DNA of 64,000 bases from a virus. The DNA lies in IMG/VR virus record IMGVR_UViG_3300042883_000668, positions 21,962-85,961 of that record; one strand, 5' to 3'. Made by a program: the position numbers and the translations under genes. Of the stretch, positions 1-6,158 are shown piece by piece (the stretch's first letter is position 1; each line of letters opens with the position of its first letter). The notes beneath the pieces are model-generated. The model did not search any database and had not been told where the DNA came from. It worked only from the letters and a program-made list of their open reading frames with translations.

Positions 1-216
1 TATAGGGTTAGTGTACCACATAGGTGTTGGATTAAAATCAAAAGGTTTAATTGTACCAAAATCTTGTGGTGGTATATAAGGATAATTTGGAGTAATTTTA
101 GTAAATACTAATTTAAGATGATCTTTAATTATTTGAGTTTGTTTTTCATCAATAGATTTAGGATCTGCTGTTTCTATAAATCCTTGTAACCAGTATGTAA
201 ATTGTTCTGCTGTCAT
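1..216 (-). CDS. Hypothetical protein, cut by the window edge
   Basis: The reading frame starts with ATG at 216 and stays open to position 1, giving the first 72 residues of a longer protein. It begins MTAEQFTYWLQGFIE and continues with a polar helical stretch, then a proline-rich segment. This opening resembles a small protein often seen in phages of Bacteroidetes, for which I know no function. It is the last visible gene of the leftward block and follows the 232-750 gene after a 15-nt gap. Confidence 0.7.
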   Translation of the reverse strand, partial: MTAEQFTYWLQGFIETADPKSIDEKQTQIIKDHLKLVFTKITPNYPYIPPQDFGTIKPFDFNPTPMWYTNPI

Positions 217-231
217 ATTTTTATATTTTTA

Positions 232-750
232 TTATCCTTCAAAAAGCCCAAGTGTTGCCTGACCACGAACAGTGTCACCAGATGCTTGCTCCTTTTGGCA
301 GTTATTGAGAGCACTCTGTACAGCTTCCTGCATCTTAGGCATATCTATAATTGCTTTCTGTATTTTAGTAATACTATCTTCATTGTACTCTGCAGTCATA
401 AAGAATTCTTCCATCTTATTAATAGATTCTTGAACAGCTCTAAATAACTTCATTGCTGGAGTAGTATTAATCTTTTCATACATTTTAACACATTCTTCTA
501 ATTCTTTAGTTACCTTAAACTTATCATCTTTAATGATATGACTTAAGATTAACTTAGATCTATCTGTATTACTGTGTTGAAAAAAAGGTGATTTAAATGA
601 AGCATAGTACCAAGTATATTTAATCATATTAAATGCTTGAGTCTTATCTTTAGATTTATCTTTCTCCCAAATAGATTTAAATGGTTCTATAACCAAACAC
701 TCTGGAGCTACTATAATCTTACTATCTATTAAATCTATTATTTTAATCAT
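232..750 (-). CDS. Hypothetical protein of the late block
   Basis: A 172-residue protein without a recognised motif. The first half is mixed alpha/beta; residues about 85-150 look helical and may form a coiled coil, and the C-terminus is short and glycine-rich. Its ATG overlaps the stop of the upstream gene by 4 nt, so the two are probably co-translated. The gene lies in a run of small leftward genes that includes an IHF-like gene, which in crAss-like phages sits near the head/tail genes. A virion or assembly role is therefore possible but unproven. Confidence 0.75.
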   Translation of the reverse strand: MIKIIDLIDSKIIVAPECLVIEPFKSIWEKDKSKDKTQAFNMIKYTWYYASFKSPFFQHSNTDRSKLILSHIIKDDKFKVTKELEECVKMYEKINTTPAMKLFRAVQESINKMEEFFMTAEYNEDSITKIQKAIIDMPKMQEAVQSALNNCQKEQASGDTVRGQATLGLFEG

Positions 751-1151
751 TTAATTTTAACTCTTTTAAATTTAGAATATGCTTGCTCAAAGAACTCAAA
801 GTTTTCTGATATAAAATAACCATACATATAAGCATATGGTTCATTAGGTTGTTTTCTTTGATAGTATATATCTCTAGATTCTAATACTTCCTGTATTAAA
901 TGCATTGTTTCATGAGCAATAGTGGCCCAGTATTCTTTCTTATCTGAAGTATAACCTACTACTAAATAATAGACTTGTCTATCCATTATAGGTGAATTAT
1001 CTGAATTACAGAATCCTCCCATATTAGATAAATCTTCATCTTCTGTAATACCATAAGTATCAGTAAGATGCTTTACTGCTTCATTCATACTATTAGTAAC
1101 TTGAATACTAACTAAACAATCATATATAGGAATTATTAATTCTTTATTCAT
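747..1151 (-). CDS. Small protein with HExxH zincin-like motif
   Basis: A 134-residue protein. Residues 80-84 read HETMH, the HExxH signature of zinc metallopeptidases, inside a hydrophobic helix (WATIAHETMHLIQEVL). Residues 108-117 (YMYGYFISEN) contain a glutamate that could be a third ligand, as in gluzincins, but I cannot confirm this. There is no signal peptide or membrane segment. It overlaps both neighbours by 4 nt, which suggests tight co-expression. It could be an active peptidase processing phage or host proteins, or an inactive relative. The motif is seen directly; the activity is inference. Confidence 0.6.
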   Translation of the reverse strand: MNKELIIPIYDCLVSIQVTNSMNEAVKHLTDTYGITEDEDLSNMGGFCNSDNSPIMDRQVYYLVVGYTSDKKEYWATIAHETMHLIQEVLESRDIYYQRKQPNEPYAYMYGYFISENFEFFEQAYSKFKRVKIK

Positions 1152-1417
1152 TTTCCTAATCCTTTAATTACAATTGGTGTAAAATACTTATCTCTCAATT
1201 CTTTGTAAGGCATGTTAATTTTATAATATTCTGAATCATATTTAACAGTAGTAAATTTTTTGATAGTAGTACCCCTACTATCAATATGTTCTTCTATCTG
1301 CATAGACTCAACTACAAATAACTTTTTTTGAAATACTCTAAGAGGTGCATATCTAGCAATAGATCTACCTGTTTCACGTACAGGATATTGATTTATAACC
1401 TCTAGTTCTATTACCAT
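1148..1417 (-). CDS. Hypothetical protein
   Basis: An 89-residue, basic, beta-rich protein without a recognised domain. Its stop overlaps the HExxH gene start by 4 nt and its start overlaps the end of the zinc-ribbon gene by 7 nt, so it is embedded in one translationally coupled string. Confidence 0.7.
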   Translation of the reverse strand: MVIELEVINQYPVRETGRSIARYAPLRVFQKKLFVVESMQIEEHIDSRGTTIKKFTTVKYDSEYYKINMPYKELRDKYFTPIVIKGLGK

Positions 1418-1614
1418 TTTCCCTCAGGACATTTAGAGTATTCAGATCTAGTCTTAGCAATTAATGGACAACCACAAGCATCACAAGTATTATTTATATT
1501 TTTATCACAAGAACTACAAATAGTAGCTCTGTCTAATGCCATTTTTTCTATCTCTGGTTTTTCCCAAATAACATTTTTCCAGCCATTTAAGATTTCTTGT
1601 AATTTACTCATCAT
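1411..1614 (-). CDS. Small zinc-ribbon protein
   Basis: A 67-residue protein with a four-cysteine knuckle: CSSC at residues 33-36 and CDACGC near residues 44-49, followed by a further cysteine near the C-terminus (SKCPEGKW). The helical N-terminus (KLQEILNGWKNVIW) precedes the ribbon. Proteins of this shape are common beside structural genes in crAss-like and other Bacteroidetes phages, function unknown. The cysteine spacing supports zinc binding; anything further is inference. It overlaps the IHF-like gene by 11 nt. Confidence 0.7.
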   Translation of the reverse strand: MMSKLQEILNGWKNVIWEKPEIEKMALDRATICSSCDKNINNTCDACGCPLIAKTRSEYSKCPEGKW

Positions 1615-1837
1615 TTTTTAATTTTAAGCGTTTAGTATAATCAGTGTTGTACATTGTAGGTCTAAACTTACCTAGGTAAATTAGTTGAATAACTTTACCC
1701 TCTCTGTTAGACATAGTATCTCTTATAACCCTAAATTGTGAGTCACAAATTCTTTCAAGTTCCATCTTAGACAAGTCAAACTCACTCTTAATTTCATCCA
1801 ATACTTCTTCATATATATTACTTTTAGTTGAGTTCAT
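1604..1837 (-). CDS. HU/IHF-like DNA-binding protein (candidate)
   Basis: A 77-residue protein. Two N-terminal helices followed by VIQLIYLGKFRP match the helix-helix-strand start of HU/IHF proteins, where a GxFxP-like turn leads to the DNA-binding arm. It is shorter than the usual 90 residues and the arm is abbreviated. IHF-like genes are part of the conserved structural neighbourhood of crAss-like phages, so a role in bending or packing phage DNA is plausible. I recognise the pattern by eye only; a profile search would be decisive. Starts overlap the neighbour by 1 nt. Confidence 0.5.
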   Translation of the reverse strand: MNSTKSNIYEEVLDEIKSEFDLSKMELERICDSQFRVIRDTMSNREGKVIQLIYLGKFRPTMYNTDYTKRLKLKNDE

Positions 1838-2157
1838 TATTCAAAACTTAAATTAACGGAATCATGTTTTAAAATATGCAATATCCAAGGATTAACTTTA
1901 AGTGTTAATCTATCTACTTGTTGTAATACTTTCTTAGTAACTAGTTTCTTAATATAATTATTAAAATTAAACTTATCCATATTTAAAGTCATACGAACAT
2001 CAGTTCTAGTGTCCTTATTAATAATAGATATTTGCTTATCAGCAATAACAACTAATATATCAATCTCTTTCTCAGTTAAATTACCCATAACAGGATTTAA
2101 CATTCTAATGATATATTCAGTTTTTTTAGATACTGGTAGTTTAAGTATATATTCCAT
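1837..2157 (-). CDS. Winged-helix-like protein
   Basis: A 106-residue protein. After a beta-rich N-terminus, residues about 28-85 (start NLTEKEIDILVVIAD, later NFNNYIKKLVTKKVL) read like a winged helix-turn-helix with a recognition helix and a C-terminal wing. This suggests a DNA-binding regulator or structural DNA-binding protein. A TATATTTG promoter element sits 5 nt before the ATG, so this is probably the first gene of the leftward operon 1-2157. The fold call is inference. Confidence 0.6.
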   Translation of the reverse strand: MEYILKLPVSKKTEYIIRMLNPVMGNLTEKEIDILVVIADKQISIINKDTRTDVRMTLNMDKFNFNNYIKKLVTKKVLQQVDRLTLKVNPWILHILKHDSVNLSFE

Positions 2158-2161
2158 ACTA

Positions 2162-2169
2162 CAAATATA
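2162..2169 (-). promoter_or_regulatory. Bacteroidetes-type -7 promoter element
   Basis: On the minus strand TATATTTG matches the Bacteroidetes -7 consensus TAnnTTTG. It lies only 5 nt before the ATG at 2157, so the transcript would have a very short leader or none. I cannot identify a clear -33 element. The same octamer precedes the RNA polymerase gene and the 731-residue virion gene. Confidence 0.5.
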
Positions 2170-2619
2170 ACTGATTTGATTATAATAACCAAATAAATTA
2201 TATAACTAACTTAGTTATCTACAAGACACAATATTCCCCTTCTAGATTTTACTCTTCTTGATGGATTAATTATAAACTTATATCTATCTGTCTTTAACCG
2301 TTCCTAGTAACTAGGCCACTGCTTACTTTAATCCTGTTAATTCAGGGGGATACTTCATACCTCTTGTAGCAGCTATAGAATTTCACTTATAACCTTTTTT
2401 GTACCTATCGGAGAAACCTCTGTTCACTATCATTATATGCATTTAAATATAAAACCCTGATATTCAGGTAAATTATATGTCATTACATATAGAAGTTACT
2501 TATACTATCCAACTTCTAACCAGGTGTTAACTTATTAGGTATTCCCTGGTGACTAACTGTTTAAGTTAGAGTACACTTAAATATACACTATTTTTAGACA
2601 ATATGCAAATTTATTTTAC
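2170..2619 (-). ncRNA. 450-nt non-coding stretch rich in hairpins
   Basis: No ORF of credible length. Perfect inverted repeats follow each other: 2202-2208/2212-2218 (7 bp), 2490-2497/2511-2518 (8 bp), 2474-2480/2485-2491 (7 bp, partly overlapping the preceding one), 2519-2524/2545-2550 (6 bp) and 2553-2557/2565-2569. It separates the 2620-3147 mini-operon from the 1-2157 operon. It could be an antiterminator, a processed leader or a stable late RNA. I saw no tRNA and no group I intron core in it. Confidence 0.35.
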
Positions 2620-2832
2620 TTATTCTTCAGTTATAGGGGTAAGCCCTGTAAGTAAGTAAAACTTATTAATCTTTTCAGCCATAATTAACTTATCATTAAT
2701 CTGATCCATATCTTCATAATCTAGTTTATCATTATAGTGTTTTTTAGTTACACCCATTTTAAGGTATACTGATCCATCAGGTAAAATACCTTTTACTTGG
2801 GAGTCATTAAAATTCTTTGACTTTGTTCTCAT
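2620..2832 (-). CDS. Hypothetical protein
   Basis: A 70-residue basic protein with a short beta-hairpin start and a helical C-terminal half ending in TPITEE. No recognised family. It is the last gene of a three-gene leftward mini-operon (2620-3147) and its start overlaps the end of the 42-residue gene by 26 nt. Confidence 0.65.
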   Translation of the reverse strand: MRTKSKNFNDSQVKGILPDGSVYLKMGVTKKHYNDKLDYEDMDQINDKLIMAEKINKFYLLTGLTPITEE

Positions 2833-2935
2833 TATTATTATTTGTTAATTCCCAGGAAGAGTTATCCCCTAAAATAACCTCAATAGGTTTATCTTCCCAA
2901 AACTGTTGTTGTTCATATTCTGATGTACTTGCCAT
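2807..2935 (-). CDS. Very small hypothetical protein
   Basis: A 42-residue ORF with ATG at 2935 and TAA at 2807-2809. It is acidic and asparagine-rich at the C-terminus (LTNNNNENKVKEF). The ATG overlaps the stop codon of the upstream gene by 1 nt, and its end overlaps the downstream gene. This tight packing is the main reason to believe it. Function unknown. Confidence 0.55.
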   Translation of the reverse strand: MASTSEYEQQQFWEDKPIEVILGDNSSWELTNNNNENKVKEF

Positions 2936-3147
2936 TACCAACTAAATTGTTCTTTAGGTCCATTAATAAAATACTCTTGTAATATCTTGTTTCTAGCAAT
3001 AATATAATCTGATCCTGAACCTTCAACTCTATTAGCAGGTTTAATTATATCAATATATTCAGCAGTTGTAAGTACATGACTTACATCATTTACAACAATA
3101 GTAATATGATCTACATCTGGTTCTCTATATTTAATCTCTGGTTTCAT
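2935..3147 (-). CDS. Hypothetical protein, first of a leftward mini-operon
   Basis: A 70-residue protein (start MKPEIKYREPDVDHITIVV) with a beta-rich first half and a polar second half ending in FSW. I do not recognise it. It lies next to the divergent control region at 3148-3360, so it probably starts a leftward transcript opposite the early block. Confidence 0.65.
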   Translation of the reverse strand: MKPEIKYREPDVDHITIVVNDVSHVLTTAEYIDIIKPANRVEGSGSDYIIARNKILQEYFINGPKEQFSW

Positions 3148-3210
3148 GTTCTAAAGTTACTTATTAACTATCTAATTACCAAATAAGTATGGTAAATTAA
3201 ATGACATAGA

Positions 3211-3305
3211 ATATAGCTTTTTAATAAATTTTTTGTAAAATATTTTTTAAAAAATTTTGTGTAGTCGAGGATTTGAAAAAATAGTTTTTTAAAAATTTTT
3301 GTGTA
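3211..3305 (+). promoter_or_regulatory. Early control region with AT-rich direct repeats
   Basis: Two nearly identical 28/29-nt units end in TTTTGTGTAG at 3237-3264 and 3277-3305 (41 nt apart). A degenerate third unit covers about 3211-3238. All three are runs of T then A then T ending in TTTTGT. They lie between the leftward genes and the first plus-strand gene, where early promoters of a crAss-like phage are expected. They could be tandem promoters for the virion RNA polymerase or operator sites. They do not match TAnnTTTG exactly. Confidence 0.5.
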
Positions 3306-3312
3306 GGTTAAG

Positions 3313-3328
3313 ATGGGGGACACCCCAT
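3313..3328 (+). promoter_or_regulatory. GC-rich 6-bp hairpin upstream of the first early gene
   Basis: ATGGGG at 3313-3318 pairs with CCCCAT at 3323-3328 around the loop GACA. This is striking in otherwise AT-only surroundings and lies 8 nt after the last direct repeat and 32 nt before the first possible ATG. Phage N4 virion RNA polymerase is known to recognise small hairpins on single-stranded DNA; whether the crAss-like enzyme does is unknown. It may instead be a 5' untranslated hairpin that protects the mRNA. Confidence 0.4.
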
Positions 3329-3387
3329 GAAAGACTACCCCTACTAAACTTTGAGAGAAAATGTTTTCTGCTCATAAAATTATCACA

Positions 3388-3672
3388 ATGAAAATCTTAT
3401 TTAAAGTTTCCGCAATTAATGTTCGTGTTAACACTAAAGATAACACTGAATTCACTTCTATCTCTTTATTCAAAGAAGTAAAGAAAGAGATTAATGGTTC
3501 TGTCTCTGTTGGTAGAAAATATGCAGAGCATGCATGTGTTAGTACTACACTAAAAGTTAATGATACATTTACTTTTGACTCAGATGTGTATGATATGGTT
3601 AAGCAAGCTTACACTGATGATGAAGGTGTTGAGAAGTTTGCTAACAAGATTTACTTAAGAGCTGACGCATAG
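3388..3672 (+). CDS. First early protein, hypothetical
   Basis: A beta-rich protein of 94 residues counted from the ATG at 3388 (MKILFKVSAINVRVNT); an in-frame ATG at 3361 would add nine residues. I prefer 3388 because the extra residues are not part of the compact-looking sequence. Its codons use more C and G at third positions than neighbouring genes, which may mark high expression. It stands alone between the early control region and a strong double terminator. Function unknown. Confidence 0.65.
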   Translation: MKILFKVSAINVRVNTKDNTEFTSISLFKEVKKEINGSVSVGRKYAEHACVSTTLKVNDTFTFDSDVYDMVKQAYTDDEGVEKFANKIYLRADA

Positions 3673-3677
3673 CTCGG

Positions 3678-3735
3678 GGACCTTTGGTCCTTATTTCATA
3701 AAGTTAAACCCAGTTAAATGTAATTGGGTTTAATT
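3678..3735 (+). terminator. Double hairpin terminator
   Basis: Hairpin 1 is GGACC/GGTCC (3678-3682/3686-3690) with a TTT loop. Hairpin 2 pairs 3706-3716 with 3721-3731 (11 bp with one G-T pair, loop of four) and is followed by AATTTTATT. Together they should end the short first early transcript. The following stretch to 3929 contains no ORF or clear structure that I can see. Confidence 0.65.
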
Positions 3736-3929
3736 TTATTGAATATAAATAAATTATTTGTTGTAAATGCTTGTAAAGTGTTGGTATCAGTGGGTTACAC
3801 CTATCACAATATTCAATTCACCTCTTTCTCAATTAACCTCAATATAATAAACCCTATTATATACATAGCTTAAATAAACTCTTTATGTTCCTTTCATAGA
3901 GTATAAACAATGATAAATACAAGGAGTGC

Positions 3930-4187
3930 ATGGTAGCTCAAACTCAAAAAAATTATAAAATTATGAAAATAGCAGCAATTTATTCAAGTCCATATAATAA
4001 TCAACACAAAAGATTAGAATTACTAGAAGTTAATCACTTACCTAAAAATTCTGTTAATCTTGTAGCTGTTGAAAGATTAGATGGTACAAAAGAAACAGGA
4101 GGATTACCTTATTGTATGTATAATAATGAAATTTATCATTATAAAAATGGTCAATATTATCATGAAAAATACATGGAAAAATTCTAA
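3930..4187 (+). CDS. Hypothetical protein
   Basis: An 85-residue protein counted from 3930; an internal ATG at 3963 (MKIAAIYSS) is an equally good start. Upstream of 3930 there is AAGGAG with short spacing, which is unusual here because nearly all genes lack a Shine-Dalgarno sequence. The C-terminal half is rich in tyrosine, asparagine and histidine. No family recognised. A hairpin terminator follows. Confidence 0.55.
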   Translation: MVAQTQKNYKIMKIAAIYSSPYNNQHKRLELLEVNHLPKNSVNLVAVERLDGTKETGGLPYCMYNNEIYHYKNGQYYHEKYMEKF

Positions 4188-4194
4188 ATTCTTT

Positions 4195-4232
4195 GAGTTC
4201 AGGGGAGATTACTTCAATCCTGAACTTATTTT
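4195..4232 (+). terminator. Hairpin terminator
   Basis: AGTTCAGG at 4196-4203 pairs perfectly with CCTGAACT at 4219-4226, followed by TATTTT. It would end the transcript of the 3930-4187 gene. Confidence 0.55.
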
Positions 4233-4279
4233 AACTTAATAACTTTCTAAGTTGTTAAAAACACCAGTTTCCATCACTG

Positions 4280-4457
4280 AACTAACATAGTTATTGTTAG
4301 TTATATGGTTTTAAGTGTAAAACATATTCCTAATGCACTAAAGTTGTAATAGTAGAGAAACGTAAACCTTATACTATACTTAATAGTCGAAAGTAAGGAA
4401 TTACAACTAAGTGCTTAGGATAAATAAAATCTCTTAACGGTGGTCGCCTGGAGATTT
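4280..4457 (+). ncRNA. Strongly structured non-coding RNA candidate
   Basis: Three structured parts. A hairpin pairs 4280-4287 with 4295-4302 (8 bp). A long arm follows: 4329-4339 with 4410-4419 (one bulge), 4342-4350 with 4400-4408 (9 bp), a 16-nt purine-rich internal loop at 4351-4366, then 4367-4372 with 4393-4398 and 4373-4377 with 4383-4387, with CGAAA bulged at 4388-4392. A third hairpin pairs 4427-4433 with 4451-4457. The 91-nt arm looks like a defined RNA fold rather than a terminator. I do not match it to a known family. Confidence 0.45.
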
Positions 4458-4495
4458 AAATTAAATAATTATTAACAATCTAAAACTATCTAACA

Positions 4496-4684
4496 ATGAA
4501 AAACTTAACTAAAATCTTAATCTACATTGCAATGTTCTTTGGAACATTCTTTTTATTAGCATTTCTAATTGGAATAATTAGTCAACAAGACTTAATTCAT
4601 AGTCTACCAACATTCTTATTTTACTCAATATTATTAGGTTGGTGGATACCATTACCTGTAATATCAGATGAATTTAACAAATAA
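4496..4684 (+). CDS. Small membrane protein
   Basis: A 62-residue protein with two hydrophobic segments (about residues 7-29 and 38-55) separated by a polar turn; it should span the inner membrane twice. It opens a run of small early genes that also encodes a lipoprotein and another membrane protein, suggesting modification of the host envelope, for instance exclusion of other phages. That role is inference only. Confidence 0.65.
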   Translation: MKNLTKILIYIAMFFGTFFLLAFLIGIISQQDLIHSLPTFLFYSILLGWWIPLPVISDEFNK

Positions 4685-4704
4685 CAATCTAAAACAAAAA
4701 CCAA

Positions 4705-4848
4705 ATGAAAAAACTAGTGTATTTAACAGTGTGTTACTTAGTAACAATCGTATGTCTTATAGCAATAACTTCATTAACAAGTTGTGCAAGTAAAAAATCT
4801 ATAGTTAAGTATAACGTAGATAAATGTCCTACTTGGGCAAGAAAATAA
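4705..4848 (+). CDS. Small lipoprotein
   Basis: A 47-residue protein with a hydrophobic signal segment (residues 5-24) ending in a lipobox, SLTSC, with the cysteine at residue 27. The mature peptide would be only 21 residues (starting CASKKS). Small phage lipoproteins sometimes block receptors or DNA entry of competing phages, but nothing in this sequence proves that. It lies between two small envelope-type genes. Confidence 0.6.
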   Translation: MKKLVYLTVCYLVTIVCLIAITSLTSCASKKSIVKYNVDKCPTWARK

Positions 4849-4867
4849 TCATAAAAACTATCCAATC

Positions 4868-5062
4868 ATGAATTTACTTCAAAAAACTACAAAGAATGGT
4901 AGGCCTATTATAAATAAGTCTACTAAATTACCTGAGTATCAATTTTCAGTACACAATAGATTAAACACCATTAAGCGTGAATTAGGTTATGTAAATCATA
5001 AACCTAGTCATGACCAAATATGGGCATCAATTTGTGTAAGTGTATCACTTTTAACAACTTAA
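4868..5062 (+). CDS. Hypothetical protein
   Basis: A 64-residue basic protein (start MNLLQKTTKNGRPIIN) with no recognised motif. It ends 3 nt before the next gene, which supports co-transcription with the membrane protein genes around it. Confidence 0.55.
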   Translation: MNLLQKTTKNGRPIINKSTKLPEYQFSVHNRLNTIKRELGYVNHKPSHDQIWASICVSVSLLTT

Positions 5063-5065
5063 TCA

Positions 5066-5305
5066 ATGGAAACAATCTATTTAATTGCATTCATATCAAC
5101 ATCATGGTATGGATGCAATATACTAGCTGATGTAACATATAACAGACATTTATCTGCACATGTTGGATTAGGATTAGTATCAATCATTAGTTTATGGTCA
5201 ATTATTCCAGCCTTAGCAATAGGAATATTAATTATGTTCATAATATATTCAGGTTTAATACTTGGATTATATATTGAATCTAAAAAATCTAAACGTCATG
5301 CTTAA
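5066..5305 (+). CDS. Small membrane protein
   Basis: A 79-residue protein with hydrophobic segments at about residues 3-20, 32-46 and 50-70 and a basic C-terminal tail (KKSKRHA). Probably an inner-membrane protein with two or three spans. Part of the 4496-5393 cluster of small envelope-type genes. Function unknown. Confidence 0.6.
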   Translation: METIYLIAFISTSWYGCNILADVTYNRHLSAHVGLGLVSIISLWSIIPALAIGILIMFIIYSGLILGLYIESKKSKRHA

Positions 5306-5393
5306 TGTAACACCACAAGAAATTGCATATGTAAAATTTGTGCAATATTGGTTAGCTTTAGAAGCTAAACTTAATGTAATAACAATGTCTTAA
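5298..5393 (+). CDS. Very small hypothetical protein
   Basis: A 31-residue ORF whose ATG lies inside the end of the preceding membrane-protein gene (8-nt overlap). It is largely one amphipathic helix. Support is limited to the overlap and the start context. Confidence 0.35.
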   Translation: MLNVTPQEIAYVKFVQYWLALEAKLNVITMS

Positions 5394-5401
5394 CAATATT
5401 C

Positions 5402-5510
5402 AACAATTAATAAGCTCTCATATAATCTAATTAGCTATTTATAGCACTCTGGCATAGCCAATATATTAGTTATATCATCTTATTAATTGTTAAATAGCCC
5501 TTATATGAGC
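5402..5510 (+). ncRNA. Leader RNA able to form a pseudoknot or two alternative stems
   Basis: A perfect 13-bp pairing joins 5402-5414 with 5479-5491. A second perfect 9-bp pairing joins 5417-5425 (inside the first loop) with 5501-5509 (outside it). The order 5'A-5'B-3'A-3'B means both together give a pseudoknot, or they compete as a switch. The element ends 70 nt before the ATG of the 148-residue gene at 5581 and probably belongs to its 5' leader. Confidence 0.45.
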
Positions 5511-5580
5511 TAAAATCATATAACAAAATCAAATAAATAAATCAATTAAAAATCAATTAACAATTTAAAAAACAAAAATT

Positions 5581-6027
5581 ATGAAAAATTCAGTAGTAGT
5601 GATCGCAAACAAAACAACAGGTTTAGTATTTAATTCAACAGGAATCAGTGCAAAAGATGGTAAAGAGTATGGATGGTACACAGTACAATCTACATTTGTA
5701 GACAGAAGTGGTGCATTAGACAAAGTAACTGTATTATCAGCACTTCGTTCAACTAGTGCAGAAGCATTTAATGCAATGCCATTAGTAGCAGGTGAGATTT
5801 TAGATGGTAAAATTGTAATTAAAGAATCTACAACTAAGAATCCATTCCGTGCAAATCAAGAGCCTAAGCGTAAAGGCAAAGATGGTGGTATCTTATTATT
5901 TAATGGTCAACCAATCTATCGTGAAACAGAATTCACAAGTGATTTAAATGCACAAAATGTGTTAGTAGCTTACACAAGTGAAGCACCAGTTGCAGCTTCA
6001 ACAGCTTCAGCAAAACTTAATGCATAA
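5581..6027 (+). CDS. Beta-rich hypothetical protein
   Basis: A 148-residue protein with alternating beta segments, a basic middle (KRKGKDGG) and an alanine-rich C-terminus. The ATG follows an A-rich leader (AAAACAAAAATT), typical of well translated genes in this genome. Codon use is more regular than in its neighbours, which suggests high expression. It might be an OB-fold-type nucleic-acid-binding protein, but I see no diagnostic motif. The structured leader upstream and tRNA-like sequence downstream are worth noting. Confidence 0.6.
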   Translation: MKNSVVVIANKTTGLVFNSTGISAKDGKEYGWYTVQSTFVDRSGALDKVTVLSALRSTSAEAFNAMPLVAGEILDGKIVIKESTTKNPFRANQEPKRKGKDGGILLFNGQPIYRETEFTSDLNAQNVLVAYTSEAPVAASTASAKLNA

Positions 6028-6040
6028 TTAAGTTAAACAG

Positions 6041-6113
6041 TATGATATAGCTCGTTGTGTATGAGCACCTGATATTAATCAGGAGGTAGTGGGTTCAATT
6101 CCCACTATCATAC
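6041..6113 (+). tRNA. tRNA-like gene with six-base anticodon loop, identity unassigned
   Basis: A cloverleaf can be drawn: acceptor 6041-6047 with 6106-6112 (7 bp, plus a possible G at 6040 with C6113), D stem GCTC/GAGC, anticodon stem CCTGA/TCAGG (6068-6072/6079-6083), T stem GTGGG/CCCAC with loop TTCAATT. The anticodon loop has only six bases (TATTAA), and the D loop lacks GG. I therefore cannot assign an anticodon with confidence; ATT is one reading. It may be a degenerate or non-standard tRNA. No CCA is encoded. Confidence 0.55.
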
Positions 6114-6118
6114 CTTAT

Positions 6119-6139
6119 TTGTATAAATAGTTTATACAA
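6119..6139 (+). repeat. Perfect 9-bp inverted repeat
   Basis: TTGTATAAA and TTTATACAA flank a TAG loop. It lies between the tRNA-like gene and the HNH gene and could serve as an RNA 3'-end hairpin or as an operator before the endonuclease gene. Confidence 0.4.
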
Positions 6140-6158
6140 TAATTTAAAAATAATAAAA

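Noticed and set aside
202-447. Plus-strand ORF of 81 residues
   Set aside because: It lies opposite the well-placed minus-strand gene 232-750, is cysteine-rich with low complexity and fits no operon.
4280-4457. Possible tRNA or group I intron core
   Set aside because: No TTC-type T loop and no paired P7 segments; the fold is one long arm with flanking hairpins.
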